A stretch of 57,500 nt of DNA from Prorocentrum cordatum (GCA_963575745.1 CAUYUJ010005715.1:1-57500), one strand, 5' to 3'. Positions 43,257 to 53,654 are shown, numbered from the stretch's first letter. Notes: a model not told the origin generated them from the sequence alone. Program-made: numbers and translations.

Positions 43257-44455
43257 GCGGTTCGTTTGCGACCCACGTAGGGCGAGAACGATGTCATAAC
43301 AAAATTGGCTCAGGATACGTTCCAGGCTTTCCAGAGTGTCTGGCGGGCAGCTGGTGCGGAACATTAGTAGATATGGCAAATTCTTGAAACCTGGACATCT
43401 CGGAACGTATCATTATCATGATCTCTTGCTCCTCCGGCCACGGGCCTCCTCCGTCAGCTGGCCAGGGAGAGGGATGCCGGCCAGCACGGTCGAGCTGCAC
43501 TGCCATGCGGACCGCTACACACGGATCGGAACCCATCGCCTGGATGCCCGAGGAGCGCCTGAGGGGCAACCGGGGCAGGCCCTGAGGAGCAGCGAGGCCC
43601 TTCCGATACCGAGCTGCTCCTGATCTCAACGTCTTGACTGCAAGGCTGGTTCACGTGGCGACGACGTCGGCGGTGACTTCGGGCACCGCGTAGATCGCTC
43701 AGCCTTGAGCGATCGCGGCCTTCCGATAACGCACATCTGCGATCTTCAACCATGATTGTGACCATCTGGGGCAACCCGTAACCATCGAAGGTGCCCAGAC
43801 AGTCGAGTCTGGTGACCACACCGTCCAGTGGGCTTCGGGTGGCGCGGACCGCTTTGGGGCCGGGGTCGGTCTCCGATTTGACCGATGGGACGCATCAGGA
43901 CATACTAGGAATAGATGCCTCTGTTGGAAACGAGCGTCCGACCCGAACATTAAATGCAAAATATTGTAACAATCGCTTCCCGAGCGGCATGGCCAGAAAG
44001 CAACCGCCACGGAGCTTGTACTTACGAGTTCCTAACGTGCACGTCACACTTGGAGGACCCACACATGATCCGCGGACCCCCGCTTGCCGGGGTCCAAAAG
44101 CGTCTGAGACACGTGGCTGTCCCCATCCCCCCTTCCCCCTCCCCCAGGGTCCGAAATCACGTTCGGGAGGAACGAGGGGGAGGGGGGTCCCCAGACTCCA
44201 GCGGGGGAGGGCTCCCCAACGCACCCTCCGTGGCAAATCCACCCTCCGTAAACTCCAAGATGCTGTCTGCGATGGCTCCAGAAGAGCTCAAATACGCCAG
44301 AGAGGCCTCAAGAACACCCAGGATAGTGTCAAGAAGGCCGACGACGCCCAAAGAGGATCGAAAGAGGACCTCCCCATAGGGCCTCAAGAGGTAAACAACA
44401 TTGCGGTCCCATGAGTTGTTGCATAGTTGTCGCGTTCTCGGCTCTCTAGTGCCTG
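43257..44455. other. No recognisable gene
   Basis: Several short open frames on both strands without recognisable domains. The word AAAATTGGCTCAGGATA near 43300 only weakly resembles the dinoflagellate spliced leader end. Confidence 0.4.
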
Positions 44456-44459
44456 CACG

Positions 44460-45140
44460 CTCAAGACGGCCCAAGAAGCCCCCGAGACTGGCCCAGACCA
44501 GCCTATGAGACCATCAAAACGGCCTTGTGACAGCCAAGCAGGGCCCCAAGATGGCCCAAGAGGGCCCTAAGATACAGTGGAGGACAGTCCACAAGAAACC
44601 TTCCACAAGAAACCCAACCCTGAGACCCCAGGACTTCCACTGATTCTTGGTGTGGGAACGTCACGCATTTCTTAGAAAAACCATCGAAGCCCAAGAAACC
44701 CGGAGCACCCTGGAGGCAAGCAGGGCGCTTCTTGGCATGGGGCTCCACTGCAGCAAAAAAACTGACTGTGGCCCCAAGAGAGACCGAAGAGAGGCCCAAG
44801 GAGGGGAGCCCGCAGAGGCCCTGGGAGCTCTCCCCCGGAAGATGGCCCCCAAGACCATCAACTGGCTTTAGGTCGGGCGCGTCCTCCTACAGACGGATGT
44901 TGAACGAAAGATTAGAGGAGTCAAAAAATATGCCATAAATGCCCACTAATTCCCAAAAATTGTCCCCAGACTATTTTGGCCTAATTTGGAATATCCCTCC
45001 TGTAGAGGGACGTGCCCGACTTAAAACTGGCTCCAAGGAGCCCCCAAGAAGCCCCCAACAGGGCCACCAAAAAAACCCTCGACAGCCCTTCGACAGACCT
45101 TCGGGAGGCGGCCACCTGGGCCGCCAGCAGGCCCCGAAGA
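44460..45140. repeat. CCAAGAGG degenerate repeat, block 3, carrying a MITE
   Basis: GCCCAAGAAGCCCC, CAAGATGGCCCAAGAGGGCC and CCCCCAAGAAGCCCCCAACA type units on both sides of the MITE at 44873-45019. Confidence 0.7.
44873..45019. mobile_element. MITE family 1 (TCGGGC ends), copy 2
   Basis: A 147-bp unit starting TCGGGCGCGTCCTCCTACAG and ending CTGTAGAGGGACGTGCCCGA. The inner GTCCCCAGACTATTTT is the reverse of the AGTCTGGGGACTAT core of 18924-19074, so this copy lies in the opposite orientation. Confidence 0.8.
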
Positions 45141-45314
45141 TGCCCCCCATAAGCCCCAGGAGCTGACAAAAATACTCGAATTAGACCCCCCAGAAGCTCC
45201 CCACACCGTCGTCGCTTTCTATTTCATCACTGTCCCCCTTCTCCCTCATTTTTCGAATCCAAAATGAAAAGATTCTATCGACCATACGCGACGTCACTCT
45301 GGCAGCATCTCGGC

Positions 45315-45989
45315 TCATGCGCGACGCGCATCATGTTTCAGTTCTCCCTCCCAAAAAGCGCAGGGTAAATGAACCCCATGCGCGGAATAGCGACTGTGCG
45401 GCGGCCACTCCTCACACGCACCCGCCCACATGAAGGCATCCCATGCGCGCGACGGCGTCCAGGATACAACCAGCAAGCGCCCAGAAAACTCTGGCGAGGC
45501 TTCAAGACGGCCACCAAGACACCCACAAGGCTTACCTTCGTCTGGGGTTCGGCGGGATTGAACAAGCCTCTTTGATAGAAGTATGGTTCGGTGGTGCCGC
45601 CGATGCGAAGATGCCCCGAGGGGCCTCCCAGGTCCCGAAGAGGCGTCCGGCGGCGACGCTCGGGTTGGGTCGGCAACCATCCTCCCCTCCTCCCTCCCGC
45701 GCGGGGGGGGGAATCCCCTGGCTGAGGCTCTGGCAGAGCCCTGAGCAGGCAGTACACCCGTCGTGCTTCCACAACGACCACTGGATAAGGAGCACAGGGG
45801 CCTTTTTGGGCCACGGCTGGCCTCAGCCAAGAGCAGGCTCTCTGGCCTGGAGCTGGGGAGCGGCCCGAAAGCCAGAGCCGCCCCTGCTACCGACGTGGTT
45901 CCACTGTCAAACGTCTTGACTGCACTGCCATAGCGGTTTTCGAGTGCTTTCAGCGGCACGGCAAGGCCGAAGCACGCCTGCCGCATCAA
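45315..45989 (-). other. Open minus-strand frame, unassigned
   Basis: A 224-codon open frame (FGLAVPLKALENRYGSAVKT near its start) with no recognised domain. The plus strand is also open over much of it. Possibly a relic exon. Confidence 0.2.
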
Positions 45990-46344
45990 GAGATTCGCCC
46001 AGTGAGGTTTTCACGAGTGTTCGAGTTCGTCGGGCCTGGGACCCCTGAAACCACCACTGTGCCTCCGCGGACGCACAATATGCGGGCAAGATGTGTCAGA
46101 GTGAAGGGGCCGAACGGTCATTCATTATCCGTGCGTGCGTGGCTGAATAAAGAATTCGTGGTTAAAAGTCTGTTTGTTGCGTTGTTGTTGGACTCTCACT
46201 TCTGAAGAATAACTATTGTTGATCCCCCCATCACCGGTGCATACTGTTTTTCAAACAAAGTGTGCCCCTCGACGCTCGCACCCTTTTTTTGGCAGGGAAA
46301 GTCTTGGTGCTCAAGTTGGGCCCCTGGCCCCCCAGATTACAACA

Positions 46345-46745
46345 GCAACGGCTCCCGCTTGAGACTTCCTCCAAATTTACTCAGGACCCCCGCTCCTGAG
46401 GCTTCCTCACAATTTACTCAGAATCGGTGATCCCGCCTGCGGTTTCCTCGCAATTTATTCCGGACCCCCGCTCCCATCTGAGACTGTCTCACAATTTACC
46501 CAGGAACGGCGCTCCCGCTTGAGACTTCCTCGCAATTGAATCACGACTTCCTCGCAATTTAATCAAGACCCCCGCTCCCGCCAGAGAACCCGTCACAGTT
46601 TATTCAGGGATTGCGCTCTCGCCTGTGACGCCCATGCAGTGTATTCAGAGATCGCGCTTTCGACGCTCAGGAAACACGCTGCGCCAAGGACGCCGCTACA
46701 GTTGACTTAATAATCGCGCTCTCGAGATAATCAGGCATCCCGCTT
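46345..46745. repeat. Degenerate 55-60-bp tandem repeat
   Basis: About seven diverged units containing CGCTCCCGCTTGAGACTTCC, TCGCAATTTACTCAGGACCC and close variants. The GCCTGAGACTTCCTC word is shared with the short block of the higher-order repeat at 36835-42810. Confidence 0.8.
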
Positions 46746-46869
46746 GAATGTCGCACCCGCCCGACCCGCCCGTCAGGGGATCGCCCGCCCGTCGTGGGCT
46801 GCCGCCCGAGACTTCCTTCAGGAACGGCGCTTTCGCCCAGGACTTCCTCGAACGCTCACGCTCTTACCT

Positions 46870-47031
46870 TCCTGCTCCTCCTCCCTCTCCCTCCTCCCTC
46901 CTCCCTCCTCTCCTCCCTTCTCTCTCCCTCCTCCCTTCCCTCATCCTTATGCCTCTCTGCCCTATCCCCTCTCCCTCCTCTCCCTCCTCCTTTCTCCCTC
47001 CCCTCGCCTGCCTCCTCCCTCCCTCTTTCGT

Positions 47032-47077
<46 letters not shown>

Positions 47078-47129
47078 CCTCTCTCCCCTCTCTCACTCAC
47101 TCACTCACTCACTCTCTCTCTCTCTCTCC

Positions 47130-47216
<87 letters not shown>

Positions 47217-47265
47217 CCTCGTATCTGTCGTTCTCTCTCTCTCTCTCTCTTTCTCTGCCTCTAAG
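46870..47265. repeat. CT dinucleotide and pyrimidine tract
   Basis: CCTCCT-type sequence, then long CT runs (47030-47205) interrupted by CACTCACTCACT, then TATATATATA at 47206-47215 and CT again. Confidence 0.95.
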
Positions 47266-47859
47266 CAATCGCCCCCCTCTTCGCTCCTTCTCTCCTGGCG
47301 TGTTCCCTTTTCCTTCGTCCCTCCCGCTCCCTTCTTCCCACTCTCCCTCGTTCTCCCCCTCCTCTTTTTGCAGGGCCCACACAAATTCTAATGGCGGGTA
47401 CATGTACGCCCACAAACGATTGTCTGCCCGTTCAGGTTTGCCCGCCTGTCTAAGCCCGCCGCCCCCCGCAAAGAAAAAAAAAAAACAAAGGGGGTGTGAT
47501 CGAAGACAAAAAGAGCGGGTATCGCGGGTGTGGGGAACTCGTTTTGAATGACACGCGGGCAAGTAAGAGCGATCAGTCTTAGAATGATTGTTGCTGTTGT
47601 TGTTGTGGGTGTTGTTGTTGAACATTATTTATTCTAAAGAATAATTATTGTTGGGCCCCCTGGTGCGCGCCCCCCCTGCGCCGCCTAGGCCGCAGCTACA
47701 TTTTCATCATTTTCGTGAGGAAGCCTCAGAAAAAAAGGGTGTGTACAGGATCCGGTTGTTTTGTTGTAATCCGCTTTCCCTTGCAAAAAACAATAGAAAA
47801 TGACATTTCTTGTTCTAATATAATCAAATTTCAAGAATCCCTTGCAAAAAATAAGGTAA

Positions 47860-48040
47860 AGTGGACATTCGCGCGCGCAAGACGAAATCCTTCCAAAACC
47901 TTAGTGTTCGCAGCGATTTTAACATAAAAACATCAAAAAACCAATGGTTTTTCAACAAAAAATTGTCAAAATCTCATCCCGCGCGCTCTTGCGGATTCGT
48001 AGGAAACCCAACACTTTTTAAACATTTCTGTCAAACGGGC
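47860..48040. repeat. AT-rich dispersed repeat, copy 3 (diverged)
   Basis: TTTTAACATAAAAACATCAA, AAACCAATGGTTTTTCAACA, AAAAATTGTCAAAATCTCAT and CGCTCTTGC..ATTCGTAGGA match the order of blocks in 2815-2940. Confidence 0.75.
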
Positions 48041-48430
48041 TTTTGCGAGCAACTTTTTCGAACTTCTGCGACAACGGTTGCGCACCTGCCAGGGCCATCA
48101 TCCCTGTCAAATAATACCATGCGGGACACATTCGTTTTTTCTTCGCGCGCGCACGCCGTCGTCGTCGGCCGCGGGGCCCTGAATAGTAGCCACGGTCGTC
48201 CGCATGCCACGAAGTGAAGTGTCCGAACGTCATAGGGCGGGAAGCTGGGTGTGGGTGGTGGCGAAGAGTCGTTTGGAAATTTGGTAGAGCTTGAACCGGC
48301 CCCCCCACAAAGTGGGGGTATTGCCCGCCTCCTATGAAAACCCTGGCACTGGTGAGAACGGAGTGTCCCCACGTGCTAGTAATTGTTGCTGTTGTTGTTG
48401 ATGTTGTTGTGTTGTTGTTGTTTGTTGTCG

Positions 48431-48535
48431 TCGTCCCACCCGCGACCCACCCGCGGCCCACCCCGCGACCCACCCGCGACCCACCACGCGACCCACCCCG
48501 CGACCCACCCGCGACCCACCCTGCGACCCACCCTC
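48431..48535. repeat. GCGACCCACC 10-bp minisatellite, block 1
   Basis: About ten copies of CGCGACCCAC units, preceded by a TTG/TTGTTG run at 48385-48428. Confidence 0.93.
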
Positions 48536-48697
48536 AAGGGAGGAAAAAACACCTGGACCCGACAATTGACGTTAATTAGACGGCCCTGGGCGTTGACAAA
48601 ACAGCCGTGTCCTGTTCGATTCATTCCTTGTGGGCGTTTACTAAACGGCTTCGCTTGTCGGGGTGATTATTATGGGGTGGATTTTCGGCCCTCTTCA

Positions 48698-48775
48698 CCG
48701 GCGACCCACCCGCGACCCAACAGCGACCCACCCGCAACCCCTTTGCGACCCACCCGCGACCTACCCACATTGGTT
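48698..48775. repeat. GCGACCCACC 10-bp minisatellite, block 2
   Basis: Seven to eight diverged copies of the same 10-mer, separated from block 1 by about 160 bp that itself has GCCTGCGGCGGG twice just downstream. Confidence 0.9.
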
Positions 48776-48916
48776 TAACGAAAAAATCGGCGCCTGCGGC
48801 GGGCTCGTTGTTTGATTTGTGAAGCTCTGGCGCCTGCGGCGGGTTTCGCCAGAGTCTCGCGAAGTGCCGACGTCCCCCCCGCCCCCTCACTCGCATCCGC
48901 ATCTGCGGGGTGCTAC

Positions 48917-49096
48917 GCATCCATATTCACTGCGTCTTGGACGCCCTGGGAAGGGGCACCACAAAGTGAGGCGCAGTGGATATGGATACAAATCTAGCCC
49001 CACAAGGGGCCAGATCTGTATACATATCCACTGCGCCTCAGGCTTCTGGGGAAGGGAGCCCGAGACTCCAAGACGCAGTGGGTATGGATACACATC
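48917..49096. repeat. Nested foldback element with 35-bp inner stem
   Basis: The inner hairpin 48967-49040 has arms TGAGGCGCAGTGGATATGGA and TACAAATCTAGCCCC against a right arm differing at three positions, with a 4-nt loop (ACAA). The outer arms (GCATCCATATTCACTGCGTC and TTGGA against 49070-49096) extend the fold to about 180 bp. Confidence 0.88.
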
Positions 49097-49274
49097 TTAC
49101 CCGCACCTTGGGCCCGGACCTTCGGGGACGCAGCATCCCGGGCCGTGCACTGGAGCCGTTCCTCCTCCACCCAAGACCTCTGCCTCCGATCGAGCCCGCG
49201 AGGCCCCAGAAGGTACTGGTCGGCTTCCCTCTCCCGACTGGTCACCGTCCCCGCGGGTCCCGCAGATGTAGCCA

Positions 49275-49478
49275 ACGATCTCGGCGCCTTCGTATGCCAC
49301 GAGGAAGAGCTCCGGCACCTCGGTCATCCTGAACGTCAGCGACTCCAGCGTCGCCGCCTCGTCCGCTGGATAGGACGCCACTTCGATCGATAGAACTGTC
49401 GACACCAATTGCCCCACGTCACCTTTCACGCCCTTCAAGAGCGCCTGCCCGAAAAGCAGATCCTCCTCTGCGAGGACC
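49275..49478 (-). CDS. AANAT-like GNAT acetyltransferase, N-terminal exon
   Basis: Minus-strand exon reading LSIEVASYPADEAATLESLT, then ELFLVAYEGAEIVGYICGTR. The SYPADEAA motif and the following EL.LVA....EIVG..CGT strand pair are characteristic of arylalkylamine N-acetyltransferases (GNAT fold). An acceptor CTCCCTAG precedes the coding part near 49478. The acetyl-CoA binding exon expected next (toward lower coordinates) was not recognised before the foldback at 48917-49096. No ATG is present, so there is an upstream exon or a trans-spliced start elsewhere. Because the C-terminal exon type lies upstream at 49640-49840, this exon probably belongs to a second, tandem gene copy. Confidence 0.7.
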
Positions 49479-49528
49479 TAGGGAGGACACCAACTCCACA
49501 CCTGCGCCGATCCTGGCCAGGCCCATCC

Positions 49529-49599
49529 TTGAACCAGAATCGATGTGTACGCCCTCCTGGCTTGAGCAGGAGGGCGCATGCACGGATTCTGGAACCAGG
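49529..49599. repeat. Hairpin between the two GNAT exons
   Basis: GAACCAGAATC, spacer, ACGCCCTCCTG, loop CTTGAG, CAGGAGGGCGC, spacer, GATTCTGGAACC. Two nested perfect stems. It occupies most of the gap between the GNAT exon types. Confidence 0.85.
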
Positions 49600-49639
49600 C
49601 TCGACACGGCCAGGCAAGGTGCAGGCGTCGTTGGGGCCG

Positions 49640-49840
49640 TTCGGTGACCATCTTCATGTCCCACCACGGATCGCGCCCGTGCACGAACGCCGATAAACCA
49701 ACACAGCCAAAGCCCGCACGGCGGTAGAATTCCCGCAACGGCGCCTTGCAGCAGAGAACGGCCAGCTCCAGCTCCTCCGAAAGGAGGCCAACCTTCAGTG
49801 CATATTTCCCCGCGGTGCGCGCCGCCAAAACGGCGTGGTG
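49640..49840 (-). CDS. AANAT-like GNAT acetyltransferase, C-terminal exon
   Basis: The minus strand reads GKYALKVGLLSEELELAVLC, then CKAPLREFYRRAGFGCVGLS and AFVHGRDPWWDMKMV. This is the same C-terminal signature as at 22824-22963 (L.CK..L..FY...GF...G.S.FVHG.DPW.DMKM). No stop follows directly: the frame runs on through TERPQRRLHL into the hairpin to a stop near 49478, suggesting the native end was altered. It lies upstream, in transcript direction, of an N-terminal-type exon at 49275-49478. Confidence 0.7.
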
Positions 49841-49894
49841 GTCTGTTACATTCGAAACGGGTTTCCCCGAGAATTGGCCGATGGGGGTTGGGAT

Positions 49895-50770
49895 ACGTTG
49901 ACGATGCTGATGATGCTGATGATGATGATGATTGATGACGATGACGATGATGGTGGTGATGACGAAGATATTGATTGATGGCGAAACAAAGACAAAGACG
50001 ACGCTGATTAGGATGAGTATACTGATGATTAGAATGATGATGACGATGATGACGATGATAATGACGCTCATGATGGTGAAAATGTTACTAACAATCACGT
50101 TGATGGCGGTGATGGTGGTGATGAGGTTGACGATGGTGGTGGTGGCCGACGATGATACTAATGCTGATGTAGATGCCGACGATGATGTTTCGGACGCTGC
50201 TGATGATGCGGGTGACAATAGTAATGATGGTGATGGAAGATGGTGGTGAAGATGATGACGTTGATGATGATGCTGATGCGAATTCTGACGCTGATGCTGA
50301 TGATGCTGATGCTGCTTATGATTATGGCAACGATGATGGTGGTGATGGTGATCGTGGTGGATGCTGATGATGGTAATGTGATGTTGATGACGATGATGCT
50401 GATGCTGATGCGAATGCCGACGCTGATGCTGCATATACGGCTGATGATAACAGATGACGATGGCGCTGGTGGGTGACAGTGATTGGGCCAACGCCGACGC
50501 TGATAATGCTGATGCTGCTGACGGCGAAGCTGCTCATGATGGTGATGATGATGATGATGATGATGGTGGATGATGATGGTGATGGTGATGGTGATAATTG
50601 TGCTGCTGATGGTGATGATGATGATGCCAATGCCGACGCTGATGTTGCTGACGCGGACGGTGATGATAGTGATGATAATGACGATGGTGGTGGCGATGAC
50701 GGTGACGGTGACGATGATGCGGATGACAAAAATGATGCTCATGATGATGGTGGTGGTAGTTGTGAACGAT
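49895..50770. repeat. Interrupted GAT/GATGCT array
   Basis: GATGATG, GATGCTGATGCTG and GACGATG mixtures with frequent interruptions. The open frames are repeat artefacts. Confidence 0.92.
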
Positions 50771-51090
50771 GGTGTTTTCCCAGCCTTTGGCACAAGCGGC
50801 ACCGCCGGAGCCAAACGACAGCGAGTGGTGCTGGTCACCTGTCTTGCACGCAGTGTATCACACCCATCAAACGCTGTCACGAGCGAGCCGGCTGGGCGGG
50901 CACCACAGGCAGGCAAGCCGCCACCCATGTCATCACTTTCAGGCCCCCCGGGACAGCAAACAAGGAACGAAAAGGCATACACAAACGCAATAGTAAAAAT
51001 CAGACCATCAAAAACTCAGAGGTAAAATCACGTCCCACCTTGGGTAATGCTCACTATGGCCCTCGACAACATGTGCTTTACCTTCTTAGC
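50771..51090. other. No recognisable gene
   Basis: Unique-looking spacer between the GAT array and the copia relic. Confidence 0.4.
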
Positions 51091-51099
51091 GGTACCCGT

Positions 51100-51303
51100 T
51101 TATCTTGCGTTACGCCGAGATGAGCGCGCAGTATATGTTGCCAAAGACATGAGCAGACATGGATTCACATGAGAATCCATGAACATAGTACTCGTGTCAA
51201 TCCAAAGAACCGTATCACATAATATTCTTGGGAGAAGGGTTTTTTCATCATCTTGTCCTCGTGTCCATGCAATCTGGCGCAAACTGCCCAAGTGGATACT
51301 CAA
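51100..51303 (-). pseudogene. Copia RNase H C-terminal fragment
   Basis: LSIHLGSLRQIAWTRGQDD, then DTVLWIDTSTMFMDSHVNPC and ending SSRRNAR-stop. I recall dinoflagellate copia polyproteins ending in an RNase H part with L..LR......G followed by V.WIDT..M.AD.LTK. Here AD.LTK has become MDSHVNP. It would degrade the RNA strand of the hybrid. It is truncated at the N-side by the deletion. Confidence 0.55.
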
Positions 51304-51366
51304 GCGTGTCTTTTGACTTGCCCAGTGTTGGCACCGTCTAGTGCTCCTCGGGGCTCCCAGAATCAG

Positions 51367-52106
51367 TCAGCTTCTGTAGAGAGCGCGTCTTGTGGATAGC
51401 ACGTTCATTGAAAACCAAAATGGTGACTCATGTGAAACAATCGCTACAGATACCGACATTCCCCAAAGAAATCCCACGACCGGTCCCGGAGCGCGCGTTC
51501 CCTGCCCAGCCTGGAGAAGTGGGCTCGCTGGCGCGGGCCCTGGCTCTGACAACGAATTAAACGCAACTTCTCCTGCCGCCCTGTCCGACGACGTCGATCC
51601 TCCAGCGTCGAAGCCCCTCCCCACTACTTCGCGGCGGCCACGTACGCCTCGCGGTACGTCGTCCAGCAGCGACCTTTTGAAAAACGTTCGGGCTATCTGG
51701 TGCGATCCACATCCATGCTTTCCGGCGGAAAGAATCCCCGCGTTTCCAGCGCCTTCGTCGCTCATGTCCTCACCCTGGCCAACGGACTCAGACTCTCCAG
51801 TTAGCTCTTCCACCTTTGGTGGTCCTGGGATGGCTGGCCACGCATCCTCTCGCTGGCATTCGGGCGGCCGCGGCGCTGGCATCTCGCGCCGTTCACTAAC
51901 GAACGATTGTTGCTGTCCTTGCGGGTGAGCACACCTCTCCACACCACCGTCGCGATGAATGGTGAGACACTCGCACGCAAGGGCCCCCGCCACTGCACGC
52001 GGTCGGAGCCGATCGACAGCGACGCAAACTTCGGTGAGAAACCGCGTTGCTCGCCGTCAAATTCCCACGATCCGCGAGCCCGCGCTCCACTTCGCTGCGA
52101 CTTCAC
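51367..52106 (-). pseudogene. Copia integrase C-terminal/linker region
   Basis: Two frames cover it. The long frame 51993-51367 includes VEELTGESESVGQGEDMSDE and HQIARTFFKRSLLDDVPRGV. The preceding piece has W..GSRI-like residues (KWSAGSRIVGI). This acidic, poorly conserved stretch usually joins integrase to RT. It ends abruptly near 51367 and is followed by RNase H sequence. Confidence 0.45.
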
Positions 52107-52269
52107 CGTCGGTTGGCCTTTTGCGAAAGCATGCTACACCTCCGACCTGATACTCGCCCGCCAAGGGCGCTGCCTCCCAGAGCACGGCCCGCGCGGCCCT
52201 GCAATGTCAGGCGAGTGCCTTCCTGGCGGCAGCGCGGATGGCTGTCTAGCACGCGATATAATTAGACCC

Positions 52270-52666
52270 GCCTCGGGCTGCATTGACCAGCGGACCAGGG
52301 CAAGCCGAAAGCTTCTTCATCTTCTCACTGGCTCCCCGGCTCACGGGGAAAACGGCTGAGTGCACAATGAGGTGGAGAGAACCCGCCAACTCGGGACATG
52401 CCTTTCTTGGCTCTGTCTACCTCCACGGCCGCCGCCACACCTTCGTCGTCACCAGTGATGTTCTTGTCGCGAGCCACTTTCGTGAACGCGTTCTTCCACC
52501 AACCGCCGCGTCTGTCAGCGCGTCTCATCTGTTCCGGGGACTCGACGCTAGCGTCGCGGGGGTCGAGCCCGCCGCCCTCACCCCACTGCAAGAATACCGT
52601 TCACTCTGGTTTACCTGCCAGGGCACACCAGAGCTGATAGAGCGCAGCGAAGCATTTTCGAAATGA
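52270..52666 (-). pseudogene. Copia integrase core, with in-frame TGA codons
   Basis: The minus frame reads DASVESPEQMRRADRRGGWW, KNAFTKVARDKNITGDDEG, SRVGGFSPPHCALSRFPREP and GSQ, then TGA, then EDEEAFG. The EAPEQ..R.ER.G..WK pattern and GGFSP.QWV.GR.PR.PG are features I recall from the DDE integrase region of dinoflagellate copia. TGA interrupts at about 52599-52601 and 52325-52327 while homology continues in frame. Confidence 0.6.
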
Positions 52667-52681
52667 TGGCATACCACCACC

Positions 52682-53128
52682 TCACCAGGCGAAGACCACG
52701 CACTGGCTCGTCGTTCCTCGGCAACTTCCGTGCAGGAGCACGTCTCGCTCACCGCTGTTCTTTACCTCTGAACAGCCGAATCCAATCTCACAGTTCAAGC
52801 ATGACATATTACGCATCGCTACATGATGCGTCAGTGGTAATGGCTTGCGGCGCGCGCGAGAGTCACACCTATAGCGGTTGGCCGCTTCCATATGCTGGGA
52901 TGACATGCGCGACAGCTTCACTGGTCGAAGCAACGCGCGGTTCGGGACATGACCGAACTGCCGATGAAGCCTCCGAATGGCGATCATCGCTCGGATAGGG
53001 CATCGTGAACCGGGCCTTTCTCCGGGCCTCTTCCAATTTCTGCTCACCTGGGAGCGGCAACTGCTCCAGGATGTCGCGCCTCTCATCCCCAGGGTGCCCC
53101 TGTGCAGCGACGGCCACGCCCTCGTCAT
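52682..53128 (-). pseudogene. Copia GAG-pre-integrase and integrase start
   Basis: AIRRLHRQFGHVPNRALLRP is the GAG-pre-integrase motif (LH..FGH.PN). EAANRYRCDSRARRKPLPLT is the following Cys region with only one Cys left. CEIGFGCSEVKNSGERDVLL and HGSCRGTTSQCVVFAW are the start of the integrase core, ending at TGA (52682-52684). The same frame resumes in the integrase core at 52666. Confidence 0.65.
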
Positions 53129-53230
53129 CTTCAGCTGCGTCGAGAGTCGCCCCTGCCCTTTCCGCTGCTGCCTCAGCTGAAGAAGGCTGTAGCCACGAGG
53201 CGATCTGATCGGATCTGGCGCCCTAAGTCA

Positions 53231-53650
53231 CGCTGGAAATCCAGGCGCCTGCAAGACTCGAGCTGACATCGGGATCTGACTCTAGAAAAGAATTCCGATA
53301 AAATGTAGCTTCGAGAATTGAGCCACATGCTTCGTGACCAGACACGATACTAACTGAACCATTGCCACTTGATGCCGGCCCAGAAAAACTATGGATGTTC
53401 TCTACGTCGCGGCTAGAGGCACGAACAATGGCGACAGCAGTATTGCACTCGATGTGCCCTTTCCGCGCGCGCGACCCAACATGGACGGGCGACCATATCT
53501 CCCGCGCCCGACGCCCCCCGCGAAAGCGAGGCCGACGATGCAGCGCATCACCTTGCCCGCTGACACGCAGCACGCGAGCGGCGCCACAACGAATCTCATC
53601 TTGCCAATCGTGACCTCCAAGTCGAGGCCGAAGTCGGTCTTGCCAAACTC
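53231..53650 (-). other. Coding-like segment upstream of copia relic
   Basis: Minus-strand pieces such as FGLDLEVTIGKMRFVVAPLA and MRCIVGLAFAGGVGRGRYG look protein-like but match no copia gag or protease motif I know. They lie between the copia relic and MITE copy 3. Could be element gag or a host exon. Confidence 0.25.
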
Positions 53651-53654
53651 CAGG

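Larger units (their letters stand above)
51100..53130 (-). mobile_element. Ty1/copia-like retrotransposon relic with RT deleted
   Basis: On the minus strand GAG-pre-integrase (53128-52682), integrase core (52666-52270), the integrase-RT linker (52106-51367) and then directly the C-terminal end of RNase H (51303-51100). The whole RT domain is missing at about 51305-51366. In-frame stops interrupt the pre-integrase/integrase frame. Long terminal repeats were not identified. Confidence 0.7.

Noticed and set aside
43295-43315. Possible spliced-leader relic (AAAATTGGCTCAGG)
   Set aside because: Only about ten bases agree with the dinoflagellate leader end and the preceding CCGTAGCC part is missing.
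47030-47215. Ser/Leu-rich membrane-protein-like frames
   Set aside because: Translations of a CT dinucleotide array.
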